DNA of 64,000 nucleotides. Origin: an uncultured Oceanospirillaceae bacterium (GTDB lineage Bacteria; Pseudomonadota; Gammaproteobacteria; Pseudomonadales; Balneatricaceae). The stretch covers positions 156,323 through 220,322 of the forward strand of contig CAKZPE010000021.1 of the NCBI GenBank assembly GCA_937138495.1, written 5' to 3'. A program made the translations under genes and the position numbers. The notes under the pieces are model-generated. The model worked only from the letters and a program-made list of their open reading frames with translations, searched no databases and was not told where the DNA came from. Shown piece by piece: positions 35,770 through 45,004 of this stretch (within the stretch, counting starts at the first letter, position 1; every line of letters starts with the position of its first letter).

Positions 35770-37434
35770 ATGACTCAACAGGTAACAGCCGGTGAAGCAA
35801 TTATTGATGCTGTAGTGGCGAACGGTGCGGATACCGTATTCGGTATTCCCGGGGCGCAGATTTATCCTCTGTTCGATGGTATTTATAAATCACCGTTACG
35901 TCTGATCGTCCCGCGGCATGAACAGGCGGCGGCATATATGGCAATGGGCTATGCCAAGTCTACGGGGAAGACCGGTGTCTTTTCAGTGGTACCGGGGCCA
36001 GGCATTCTGAACACCAGTGCCGCGCTGTGTACGGCAATGAGCAACTGCAGTCCGCTTGTCGGTCTGACCGGGCAGGTTCCCTCTTCATTTATGGGCAAAG
36101 GGCGGGGCCATCTGCATGAACTGAAGGATCAGGCCGGCACCTTAAAAACACTGATCAAAGAGGCCATTCATATTGGCAATCCAGCGGATATTTCCGGTCA
36201 GGTAAACCGGGCGTTTCAGCTGGCACAAAGTGGCCGGCCCGGGCCGGTAACTGTGGAGATGTGCTGGGATACCATGGCCGGAGGAATTGATCCTCAAACT
36301 CCGGCGGTTCCACTTAAAAAGCAACTGCAGGATGCTGATCCGGCGGAAATAAAAGCCGCTGCCGCATTAATCCGCAAGGCCCGTAAGCCGATGATTCTCT
36401 GTGGTTCAGGGGCCCAGCATGCGGCCGCCGAAGTGCTGGCGCTGGCAGAACGGATTACCGCGCCGGTGGGGGGCTTTCGCAGTGGGCGGGGCATCGTGCC
36501 GGAAGATCACCCTCTGGGAGTGCCGCCGGTGGCTGCCCGCCAGCTGTGGGATGATGTCGATCTGCTGATCGGTATTGGCAGCCGGCTGGAAATGCCGTAT
36601 CTCAACTGGGCCAATAAATTTATGCAGTATGAGCAGACGCCTGCAAGTGGCCCGAAGCTGTTACGGATAGATATTGATCCGGGGCAGATGGAGATCTTTC
36701 AGCCGGATCAGGCGGTTGTGGCAGATGCCGCGCAGGCCTGCCAACTGATTCTGGAGCAGCTGGATTGCAGTGCTGCCCCGGATCACAGGCGGCTGGATGA
36801 TATCGCTACAGCCAAGGCCGTTGCCTGGCAGGCGATTCAGAAGGTGCAGCCACAGTTGTCTTACCTGAACGTTATCCGTGAGGTGCTCCCCCGTGAGGGG
36901 ATTTATGTGCCGGAAGTTTCACAAATGGGTTTTACTACCTGGATCGGCGGTTTTCCGGTCCTGCGGCCCCGTTCTTTTATTGAAGGGGGGTATCAGGGCA
37001 ACCTGGGCTATGGCTTTGCGACCGCGTTGGGAGCAAAGGTGGCAAATCCGGATGTTCCGGTCGTATCGGTCTGTGGCGACGGCGGTTTTATGTTTGGCGC
37101 TCAGGAACTGATGACGGCGGCTGAACATAACATCGCACTGGTCACCCTCGTTTTTAACAACAGTACGTACACCAATGTCCGGCGGGATCAGCTGTTAGGG
37201 TATGGGGGGCGGTTCAGTGGCTCTGAGATTACCTCTCCGGATTTTGTCCGGATGGCTGAAAGCTGTGGCGTGCAGGCCTGGCGGGTGGATACCCCGGCAG
37301 CACTGAAGCCCGTATTGGAAAGAGCCCTGGCAGCAGACCGGCCGGTGCTGATTGAGGTGATGTCTGACCGCGGTTCTGAAACGTCCCCCTGGGAGTTTAT
37401 TCATATGCATGAGCGGCTTGGGGTCTCCTTATAA
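35770..37434 (+). CDS. Thiamine-diphosphate-dependent enzyme (acetolactate-synthase-like)
   Basis: 554 residues. The PYR domain carries catalytic Glu51 (VPRHEQAAAYMAMGYA), followed by VPGPGILNTSAALCTAMSN and LVGLTGQVPSSFMG. The central domain is near 190-320. The PP domain contains the ThDP/Mg motif CGDGGFMFGAQELMTAAEH ending in VFNNS. It is a carboligase or decarboxylase of the AlsS/IlvB/benzoylformate class; no residue pattern lets me name the substrate. No FAD-binding regulatory subunit (IlvN type) is adjacent. AAGGTGG at five bases supports the ATG at 35770 over upstream starts from 35698. It is divergent from its likely LysR regulator, near the TRAP genes. Confidence 0.9.
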   Translation: MTQQVTAGEAIIDAVVANGADTVFGIPGAQIYPLFDGIYKSPLRLIVPRHEQAAAYMAMGYAKSTGKTGVFSVVPGPGILNTSAALCTAMSNCSPLVGLTGQVPSSFMGKGRGHLHELKDQAGTLKTLIKEAIHIGNPADISGQVNRAFQLAQSGRPGPVTVEMCWDTMAGGIDPQTPAVPLKKQLQDADPAEIKAAAALIRKARKPMILCGSGAQHAAAEVLALAERITAPVGGFRSGRGIVPEDHPLGVPPVAARQLWDDVDLLIGIGSRLEMPYLNWANKFMQYEQTPASGPKLLRIDIDPGQMEIFQPDQAVVADAAQACQLILEQLDCSAAPDHRRLDDIATAKAVAWQAIQKVQPQLSYLNVIREVLPREGIYVPEVSQMGFTTWIGGFPVLRPRSFIEGGYQGNLGYGFATALGAKVANPDVPVVSVCGDGGFMFGAQELMTAAEHNIALVTLVFNNSTYTNVRRDQLLGYGGRFSGSEITSPDFVRMAESCGVQAWRVDTPAALKPVLERALAADRPVLIEVMSDRGSETSPWEFIHMHERLGVSL

Positions 37435-38266
37435 TACTTTTTTCCGTAACCGGATGTGACTGTTCTGAATGTCTGAATGTCTGAATGTCTGAATGTCTGA
37501 ATGTCTGAATGTCTGAATGTCTGAATGTCTGAATAGCCGTAATTGCGGGGGTATAATTTTTAGAAGGTCTTACTTTTTTTCAGTATGTTATTTCTGATAA
37601 AAAAACGTCCGCTTTTAAACTGAATCGCACAGTAAATATGAATAAATAATATGTGCCTGACGTATTCCTTACGATTAACTGTTACGGACGTAAAACCGTA
37701 TTGATATGACTAAAGGGAGGCTAATAACACGGCTGTTTAATGGTTCTTTTTGTTACTGTGCGTGGTTTTATGGGGTAGCAGTCGAGTCAGATTAAATGCT
37801 TCCTGGTGTTTATCCAGGTTTATGTGGTGTTTTCATAAAGACGTAGATTACCCGTTTTGGGTGGTTTTGAGTTTCATTTTTCCGTAAATAGGGTAAGAAT
37901 CGGGCGTTGATGATTTTCCTCCGGACACACAGAGTACGTGTGCGGGTTATCAGAGGAATGAGGTAATGTATCGCGATGTTTGTGGCGTATACGTACCGGA
38001 AATTATATTGAGTGGTCACTGTATACGTTAATAGCAATGTATGCCGTCAGTCACCAGCAGTCTTAAAATACATTCTGCGTATTTTAAATAAACATCAGAC
38101 CGGTACTTTTAAGTACCTGTCTGCCTCATTATAAGGTTAGTATTTCAGACCTTACCTGCCATTCGATAATATACGAAAAGTTGTACATCTATTGTTAAGC
38201 ATCTGTTATTCAGCATGCGCTATGTTAATTCGCCGTTAACGATATTAATAATGGACAGGTTTTCGA
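37435..38266. other. AT-rich gap upstream of the two-partner secretion locus
   Basis: 832 bp. It contains the octamer array (37465-37534), AT-rich DNA, a small CCTGG/CCAGG hairpin at 37802-37818, and no convincing gene (a 75-codon minus-strand frame at 37810-38037 lacks support). Its composition is distinctly more AT-rich than both flanks. It must contain the tpsB promoter. Confidence 0.6.
37465..37534. repeat. Octamer microsatellite, 8.75 copies of CTGAATGT
   Basis: Eight exact tandem copies from 37465 to 37528 plus CTGAAT. All three plus-strand frames hit TGA within the array, while the minus strand stays open (Thr-Phe-Arg-His-Ser-Asp-Ile-Gln). It is 30 bp past the ThDP gene and about 730 bp before tpsB. 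Confidence 0.98.
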
Positions 38267-40075
38267 ATGGGCTGGAAATTATGCAGTTATTCAGTATCCG
38301 GATATAAGCTTTATAAAGCAGATATTCGTACCTGTATTTTTATGTTTTGTATCATGCTTTCTTTTGCCTTGCTGTTTTCTGTTTCCGGGTTTGCACAAAC
38401 ATTACCGGATGTGGGAAGTGAGCTTCAGCAACAGCAGCAACGGGAAAAATTTAATCACCTGCCTGACCGTATCCCTGAAGATAAAGTTACCCGTGAACAA
38501 CAGCAGGAGCCTGTTACAGATAAGGTCCGGGTATTTGTGAAACAGTTTCGGTTTGTAGGCGATATCACTGTATTTTCACAGCAAGAACTTAAGCAGCTGG
38601 TTGCCCCTTTTGTTAACCGTAATAGTTCCCTGGCGGATATTCAGGCCGCAGTGGATGCGGTGACACAGGCGTATCAGGCCAGAGGCTATATGTTGGGGCG
38701 GGGTGTTTTACCGCCGCAGGATATAACGGAAGGGGTTATTACGGTCGAAATCCATGAAGGGAAAATAGATAGCAGCCCGGATGGCGTACAGATAAACGGC
38801 CGCGATCTAAGGGTTAAAGAAACCCGTCTCCGTGACATTTTTACCCATACGGTTAAGCCGGGGGGTGTGCTGAAAGGGCAGGCGCTGGAGCGGGCTGTGC
38901 TACTGATCAGTGATTTGCCGGGGGTTAATGCCTCGGCCAATCTGGAGAAGGGAGCTCAGCCCGGTACGACCCGTATTGTTCTGGACGTGACCGAAAGCCC
39001 GGTACTGCAACCGACAATGGCTTTTGATAATTCCGGCAGCCGGTTAACCGGCGAAGACAGGCTGACTCTTGATCTGGATGTGAATGATCCTTTTGGCTAC
39101 GGTGAACAGTTTTCTGTGTCCGGGCAAAAATCGGCCGGTGCGGGTGATTTTCGCTATGTCACACTTGAGGCAAGTGCACCTTTTGGGGATAACGGCCTCA
39201 GGCTCAAAGGTTCACTTAAAAAGCTGGAATACACTGCCGGTAAAGAGTTTGCGTCGCTGAACGCTAAAGGTTCTGCCACTCAGTGGGCACTCGACGGGCA
39301 TTACCCGGTGATACGTCAGCGGTTAACAAATCTGCACGCTAATTTTGGCGCCGAACGGAAGACTCTGGTGGATTCTTCTTTGGGTAACACCACCAATCAC
39401 CGGGTTATTATGAATTTAAAAGCGGGGCTGACCGCGTCACATGTGGATCGGCTGCTGGAGGGAGGATATACCGTTGCTAACCTGACCGGTTATCTGGGCA
39501 ACGCGGACTTACAGGGGAACAGCGCAGGATTTGCTGCTGATCAGGGCAGTAGCGGCGCAAACACACACGGAGACTTTCAGAAGCTGACCTTTGATGTGCG
39601 ACGTATTCAGCGAACCAGTGATGATTTTTATGTGTTGGCGGATGTCTCAGGGCAGATCGCATCGGCTAACCTCACATCGTCGGAAAAATTTCAGCTGGGC
39701 GGTGTTGGCGGTGTACGTGCCTATCCGGGAGGCGAAGGGGCTGGCGATAACGGCATTCGGGCCAGCATTGAAGGGCGTTATGTTCTGATAACCGGTACCT
39801 CTGTTGGAGATGTTCGGGTATCTGCGTTCTATGACTGGGGCCGTGTTCAGCAATTTAAACGGCCAGATAATCTGGGGCTGGTTACCCCGAATACCTATAG
39901 TTTGTCCGGTTACGGGCTTGGGTTAAATATTGGCCTGCCGGATACATACAACATGGATTTAATCTGGGCCAGACGTAATGGCGATAATCCGGCCAGAGAT
40001 CAGACAACCGGTAATGATTCAGACGGCTCGCTGGATAAAGACAGATTTTGGTTATCCGTATCAGTGACGTTCTGA
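38267..40075 (+). CDS. TpsB-type outer-membrane transporter (ShlB/FhaC/HecB family)
   Basis: 602 residues. A long N-terminal region with signal peptide (hydrophobic core LSFALLFSVSGFA, cleavage near residue 44) is followed by a Gln-rich helix and linker (LQQQQQREKFN; EDKVTREQQQEP). POTRA domains are near 85-240 (VKQFRFVGDITVFSQQEL; GRGVLPPQDITEGVITVEIHEG). A 16-strand barrel follows, with FQLGGVGGVRAYPGGEG (the VRGY/F-type L6 loop region) and a terminal Phe (LSVSVTF). It secretes the TpsA partner encoded 114 bp downstream. The TPS pair is probably transcribed together. Confidence 0.95.
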   Translation: MGWKLCSYSVSGYKLYKADIRTCIFMFCIMLSFALLFSVSGFAQTLPDVGSELQQQQQREKFNHLPDRIPEDKVTREQQQEPVTDKVRVFVKQFRFVGDITVFSQQELKQLVAPFVNRNSSLADIQAAVDAVTQAYQARGYMLGRGVLPPQDITEGVITVEIHEGKIDSSPDGVQINGRDLRVKETRLRDIFTHTVKPGGVLKGQALERAVLLISDLPGVNASANLEKGAQPGTTRIVLDVTESPVLQPTMAFDNSGSRLTGEDRLTLDLDVNDPFGYGEQFSVSGQKSAGAGDFRYVTLEASAPFGDNGLRLKGSLKKLEYTAGKEFASLNAKGSATQWALDGHYPVIRQRLTNLHANFGAERKTLVDSSLGNTTNHRVIMNLKAGLTASHVDRLLEGGYTVANLTGYLGNADLQGNSAGFAADQGSSGANTHGDFQKLTFDVRRIQRTSDDFYVLADVSGQIASANLTSSEKFQLGGVGGVRAYPGGEGAGDNGIRASIEGRYVLITGTSVGDVRVSAFYDWGRVQQFKRPDNLGLVTPNTYSLSGYGLGLNIGLPDTYNMDLIWARRNGDNPARDQTTGNDSDGSLDKDRFWLSVSVTF

Positions 40076-40189
40076 GTGATGCGGGGGACGTCAGATCTGT
40101 CGAATGAGTATATGTATGTTGCCTGCGCAGTGATACACCAGGTATTTCAACAGCTGGCTCGCTTATAGGATATTGGAGGGCATTGAATC

Positions 40190-43100
40190 ATGGCAGTTTC
40201 ACCCAGAAAGGATCGTCTGCTGCGTCCGGCAGAGCGCCACAGAAACCCTTTACGTTCGGTTCCGGATGCCCTGATTTATTGTCTTAAGGCCGGTAGCAGT
40301 ACTTTTTACGTGCGCCCGTTAACGGTTGCCCTGTGCCTGGTTAGCCAGCCGCTGCTGGCCGGACCTGCCGACAATGAATTACCCACAAACGGACAGATTG
40401 TGTCTGGCGACGGGGCAATATCACAAAGCGGTGCCGCGATGACGGTGTTGCAGAACAGCCAGAAAATGATCACTGACTGGGACACATTTAACATTGGTGC
40501 CGGTGCCAGTGTTACCTTTCGGCAGCCTGATTCTTCAGCGGTGGCATTAAACCGGGTTACAACAATGGGAGCCAGTCACATTCATGGCAGCCTGAATGCA
40601 AACGGGCAGGTTTTTTTGGTTAACCCCTCCGGGGTTACGTTTGCCCCCGGTTCCCGGGTGGATGTTGGCGGTATCACCGCGTCCAGCCTGAATATTACCG
40701 ATTCAGATTTCCTGACTAAGTCTTTCATTTTTACCGGAGATGAAACTTCCGGAGAGGTCTTAAATCAGGGAGAGATCAGCGCCGGATATGTCGCACTTAT
40801 AGCACCACGGGTCATTAATGAAGGTCGCATTGTCACCGCTGAAGGAGTCACTGCTTTGGGGGCCGGTGATCAGGTGAGCTTGGATTTCGACGGTGATCAG
40901 CTGATCCGTTTAACCGTTGAAAGAAGCACCGTTGAAACCCTGGCTGCAAACCGTTCTCTTATCCGGGCAGAGAATGGCACTGTTTTTATGAATGCCGGCG
41001 CGCGCAATTCTCTTGCTCAAGCGGTTGTGAACAATGAGGGCGTAATTGAAGCAAAGGGTATTGTTTCTGAAGGGGGCCGTATTCTGCTTTCGGCCGGTGG
41101 TACAGCAGGGGAAGCAAATGTCTCCGGTGTACTGGATGTCTCATCGGCGACGGATAAAGGTGGCCGTATCGTTGTAACCGGTGAAAACACAACGCTGGAA
41201 AGCACTGCCAGATTGCTGGCTGATGGTGCAACTGCTGGTGGCGACGTGCTGGTGGGTGGCAGTTGGCAAAACAGCGATTCTTCAGTCGCCCAGGCGCAGA
41301 AAACCATTATTAAGAAAGGTGCCGTTCTGGATGCCAGTGCAACTGATGTCGGGGATGGCGGTACCGTCGTGGCCTGGTCTGACATTCATGATGAGGAAAG
41401 CGCAACTTTTGCACACGGAACCTTCAAAGCTGAAGGCGGTGCCAATGGCGGGGATGGCGGGCGTATTGAAACTTCCGGGTACTATCTCAGTACAACCGGT
41501 ATAGATCTGTCGGCGTCTGCACCTACATCAGAGGGCCGCGGCGGCGAATGGCTGCTTGATCCCTATAGTCTGAAGGTCAATAACGGTGGCACGACTGCTG
41601 GCGACACTGCTTTGCCAGACTATACCTCCGGGGGCGGTGGTACGGTCATTGATCGCGATGATATAGAGGCTCAGCTTGATACAGGGACCAGCGTAACCCT
41701 GCAAACCGGTGGTACTGACGGAGATGGTAAAGGCAGTGGTGCTATTGCCATTGAGTCAAGTATTACCAAGAACTCTGGCAATGAAGCGACTTTACGCCTG
41801 AACGCACATGGCAGCATTACGATAGACAGTAGGATTAGTTCTAACAGTGGCGCATTAAATGTCTACCTGAACAGTGGTATTGAAGATGGTAGTGGGAAAA
41901 TATTTTTGAGAGCTTTTGGGTCAGTGGCGACAAATGGTGGGTATTTTTATGCCTATGGCGGTTCGTCAGGAACAGGGTATTCAACAGGCAGTTCGGCTGC
42001 TTCTACGGTTGGTTTTCAAATGTCTAACAACCGCATGATAAGTACTGATGGAGGAGATGTAACCATTATGGGGCAGGGCTGGGCCGGTGGAGGACTCGGA
42101 ATATTACTTGGTGACGGTACTGCAATTGATGCCGGAGGTGGAGATATTCAGCTATCCGGGATTGGGGTTGATAATGGTATGGGAGTTAGTCTGGAGGCTA
42201 TGACAATAAAAACCTCCGGCGCTGGTAAAATTACTCTGACTGGCTCACATACAGGCGGTTCAGGCAAAGCTGTATCCTTTGACGGAACAACGATTACGAC
42301 AGTCAGCGGTGATATTACTCTTAAAGCAGATAGCTATGATTTTGCGACCAGCCCGACGATTACCTCTACTGCGGGAGATCTGATCATTGCGACAAATAAT
42401 ACCTCGACGATGATTGGTATTAACGACGCCGGTCAGATCCTTAACCTGCAAAGCACTGATCTTTCGAATGTATCGGTAGCGTCAGTACAGGTTGGAAACT
42501 CCTCAAATACCGGAGGTATTTCCGTTGGTGGGGCGACCACACTTGCAAATAACCTAAGCCTGGTGACCGGTGGGAATATCGCGATTGACGGATCGCTTGA
42601 TGTTGGCAGTAATGAACTTGCCATGACAACCGGTGGTAATGTGACCCAGACGGCAGCAGTGACAGCAGCAGGGCTGAAACTTTCCGGGGGAGGCAGCTAC
42701 ACGCTCACCGATGCCGCAAACAATGTCGATACACTGGCCGCCGATTCAGCAACAACACTGACCTATGTGAATGCTGACGGGGTTACAGTGGGGACTGTTG
42801 CCGGTACTGAAGGTGTGACGGCAAGCGGCGATGTAAATATCAGCACACAGGCCGGCAATATAACCCTGGAAAAATCTGTGGCCACATCCGGTACAACCGC
42901 ATCAGCCCTGACGATACATGCAGGTACAACGGCAGCAGCACTTACATCTACAGGAGGTGATGTGATTAGCAGTGGTGGCACTGTGTCTGTCGGTGACGGA
43001 GGACGCGGCATTATTTATACCGGTAGCATAGGCGGCAGTTCTGCACTGGCGGATACAGGCAACTTCCGCTATTCAACCGATGAAAACCATGGCAATTTTT

Positions 43101-43987
43101 CGAAAGCTTTAGGCTCTGGCGGCACCTATCAGCTGTATCGTGAACAACCTTCTGTCACGATCACGCCGACAGGGTATGAGAGTTACGAGGGAAGCGCGCC
43201 CACACCGTCGCAATCTACTGCATCAGCTGCTTATAACGGGGATATTCTGGATACCGGCAATACCAGTGCCAGTATTGAAACGTTGGGAACTGCTGCAAGC
43301 CGGCCCGGTGAAGTATTCGACTTAACGGTCAGTGGTCTGGCCCCCAACAGTTATAACAGCCTTGGTTATTACATTACCGGTGCAGCTACCAATATAAACG
43401 GTCACAGTATCATTGCTAATCCGAATCATGACCAAGGCACTGATGCCGGTAAAGGCGTTCGGGATCAGGGTAACGGGCTGGCAGATCCTTTTCAGTTACC
43501 GGAAGCAAGGATGTCACCGGATAATACGCTGATCGCCTCTTCGGTGTATGAAAACTCAACCGTTGTGTTGCTGGATGGTAAGAGTGGATTATCCGTGGGA
43601 TCGGTACTGAATGAACCCACGCCGGTACAGGTGGTTGTATTCCGGTCAGGTGCCGCCCCGGTATCAGAAAAAGGCTTTGCGGTGCAAGAAAACAGCCAGT
43701 CAGTCAGGCTGGAACCGATCGACCTGAAAGACCGGGGTTTTCTGTTACCCGGTGATATTTCAGAGACACTGGCTTTTAACGTGGCTGATCTGCAAGGTGT
43801 CAGATCCGGATTTGTGGCAAAAATTACCGAAGGCGGCGTCATTATCGTGCCGGATAACGCGCGCAGCAGAACCCTGGCTGACGGCCGCAGAGACCTGGTG
43901 ATTCAGACGGCACTTCTGGAATTGCGGGAACAGCTTGAGCTGAACATTTCCAGCCTCAGGACCGTTTATATTGATCTGCAGGAGTAA
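40190..43987 (+). CDS. TpsA-type secreted filamentous-haemagglutinin-like exoprotein
   Basis: 1265 residues. An extended signal region (1-57, with basic MAVSPRKDRLLRPAERHR and hydrophobic PLTVALCLVSQPLLA) is followed by the TPS secretion domain (about 60-300), seen in LPTNGQIVSGDGAISQSGAAMTV, NQVFLVNPSGVTFA-type motif and EVLNQGEISAGYVALIAPRVINEG. The rest is a beta-helix of Gly/Thr/Ser/Ala-rich repeats with an MBG-like section (VTITPTGYESYEG), then a more ordered C-terminus with an amphipathic helix (LLELREQLELNISS). It is short for an adhesin and has no recognisable toxin domain. GGAGGG precedes the ATG. Secreted by the TpsB upstream. Confidence 0.93.
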   Translation: MAVSPRKDRLLRPAERHRNPLRSVPDALIYCLKAGSSTFYVRPLTVALCLVSQPLLAGPADNELPTNGQIVSGDGAISQSGAAMTVLQNSQKMITDWDTFNIGAGASVTFRQPDSSAVALNRVTTMGASHIHGSLNANGQVFLVNPSGVTFAPGSRVDVGGITASSLNITDSDFLTKSFIFTGDETSGEVLNQGEISAGYVALIAPRVINEGRIVTAEGVTALGAGDQVSLDFDGDQLIRLTVERSTVETLAANRSLIRAENGTVFMNAGARNSLAQAVVNNEGVIEAKGIVSEGGRILLSAGGTAGEANVSGVLDVSSATDKGGRIVVTGENTTLESTARLLADGATAGGDVLVGGSWQNSDSSVAQAQKTIIKKGAVLDASATDVGDGGTVVAWSDIHDEESATFAHGTFKAEGGANGGDGGRIETSGYYLSTTGIDLSASAPTSEGRGGEWLLDPYSLKVNNGGTTAGDTALPDYTSGGGGTVIDRDDIEAQLDTGTSVTLQTGGTDGDGKGSGAIAIESSITKNSGNEATLRLNAHGSITIDSRISSNSGALNVYLNSGIEDGSGKIFLRAFGSVATNGGYFYAYGGSSGTGYSTGSSAASTVGFQMSNNRMISTDGGDVTIMGQGWAGGGLGILLGDGTAIDAGGGDIQLSGIGVDNGMGVSLEAMTIKTSGAGKITLTGSHTGGSGKAVSFDGTTITTVSGDITLKADSYDFATSPTITSTAGDLIIATNNTSTMIGINDAGQILNLQSTDLSNVSVASVQVGNSSNTGGISVGGATTLANNLSLVTGGNIAIDGSLDVGSNELAMTTGGNVTQTAAVTAAGLKLSGGGSYTLTDAANNVDTLAADSATTLTYVNADGVTVGTVAGTEGVTASGDVNISTQAGNITLEKSVATSGTTASALTIHAGTTAAALTSTGGDVISSGGTVSVGDGGRGIIYTGSIGGSSALADTGNFRYSTDENHGNFSKALGSGGTYQLYREQPSVTITPTGYESYEGSAPTPSQSTASAAYNGDILDTGNTSASIETLGTAASRPGEVFDLTVSGLAPNSYNSLGYYITGAATNINGHSIIANPNHDQGTDAGKGVRDQGNGLADPFQLPEARMSPDNTLIASSVYENSTVVLLDGKSGLSVGSVLNEPTPVQVVVFRSGAAPVSEKGFAVQENSQSVRLEPIDLKDRGFLLPGDISETLAFNVADLQGVRSGFVAKITEGGVIIVPDNARSRTLADGRRDLVIQTALLELREQLELNISSLRTVYIDLQE

Positions 43988-44161
43988 ACCGGCAGTACCG
44001 TTAAACCTGAGATGTTATGGTCTGGTAAGCATTTTTATCTGACGGTTTTTCATTTTTACCGCCGGTAACAGGGACCGTTTGTCTGATCTGGCGCATGGGA
44101 GGACGGCTGCGCTTCCTTTAGTATTCTTCTGTATCTCAGCTGTGTGAGCGAGGGGAACAGT

Positions 44162-44911
44162 ATGAAGACATCTTTATTATGCCTGCTGCTATTGGGCAGC
44201 TTATCCACAGGATTACAGGCCGCAGAGCCACTGACGCTGTTTATACAGTCCTCGGAAGGCGGTGCGATATCCGGGCGAGGGCTGCACAACTTCAGCCGTT
44301 ATCTGACCGGGCAGGATTGCCCTGTCGGTGCTATTGAAACCGCGGCAGAACTGCCTGACGGACTTAATGCCCAACTGGTATTTGTCCCCCTGAAAAGTAC
44401 GCAGAATCTTCCTTATCAGCCGTTGCTTAATGTGCAGGTACTCAACAATGCTGAGTTATCGGCCAGTGTACTGGTAAGGGGGTCGACGGCGGTATCGGAT
44501 CTGAAGTCGCTCTCCGGGGTACGGATTGCATTTATTTCTCCGGAATCTGTCAGCGGTTATCAACTGGCACAGGCGCTGTTTGCTGCAAATGGCGTTGAAC
44601 ATAAGCGGGACCGTATTACCTTTACCCGAACCAATGTCGGGGCTATGTCTCTGTTATTGCATAAAGATGTTTTTGCGGCGGTGATTGCCACGCCACTGGC
44701 GGATAAATGGAGTGAGGCTAATGATCTGAAAATAGTCGGGGTGACGAGGGCGGTAGAACCCGGTGCACTTTGGGGCAGGGACCTTTCGCCTGCTCTGAGG
44801 GCTAACTGCCGGTCTGCGTTTATGGCGTTATCAGATGGCAGCCGGAGCAGCAAAAAGCTGCTGAAGATTTTCCCCGGCTGGCTGCAGGGGTTTACCGAAC
44901 TGTCGCCGTAA
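44162..44911 (+). CDS. PhnD-like periplasmic binding-protein fold protein
   Basis: 249 residues with a signal peptide (1-21, ending GLQA/AEPL). The mature part resembles the phosphonate/phosphite binding proteins (PhnD): ELSASVLVRGSTAVSDLKSLSGVRIAFISPESVSGYQLAQALFAANGV and DVFAAVIATPLADKW. It is shorter than typical PhnD (about 300 residues) and no phnC/E transport genes are present. GAGGGG six bases before ATG 44162 decides the start over 44144. It follows tpsA by 174 bp on the same strand, so it may be a third component of the secretion locus or a sensory binding protein. Confidence 0.8.
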   Translation: MKTSLLCLLLLGSLSTGLQAAEPLTLFIQSSEGGAISGRGLHNFSRYLTGQDCPVGAIETAAELPDGLNAQLVFVPLKSTQNLPYQPLLNVQVLNNAELSASVLVRGSTAVSDLKSLSGVRIAFISPESVSGYQLAQALFAANGVEHKRDRITFTRTNVGAMSLLLHKDVFAAVIATPLADKWSEANDLKIVGVTRAVEPGALWGRDLSPALRANCRSAFMALSDGSRSSKKLLKIFPGWLQGFTELSP

Positions 44912-44925
44912 CGTGACTCATCTCC

Positions 44926-44958
44926 AAAAAAAGGGTGCTTCCGGCAGGAAGCACCCTT
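44926..44958 (-). terminator. Terminator of the puuE-puuD operon
   Basis: Stem GGGTGCTTCC / GGAAGCACCC with loop GGCA. A7 on the plus strand gives T7 after the stem on the minus strand. It lies about 45 bp past the puuD stop and also separates the convergent PhnD-like gene. Confidence 0.9.
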
Positions 44959-45004
44959 AGCAGGCTAAAGCCTTCTGGTTCTGTATTTTTCAGGGCGTCG
45001 GGTA

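Noticed and set aside
37465..37534. CRISPR array
   Set aside because: The repeat is an 8-bp unit without spacers and has no cas genes nearby; it is a simple-sequence array.
37810..38037. 75-codon minus-strand ORF in the AT-rich gap
   Set aside because: Tyr/Ile/Thr/Arg-rich composition typical of random AT-rich DNA, with no support.
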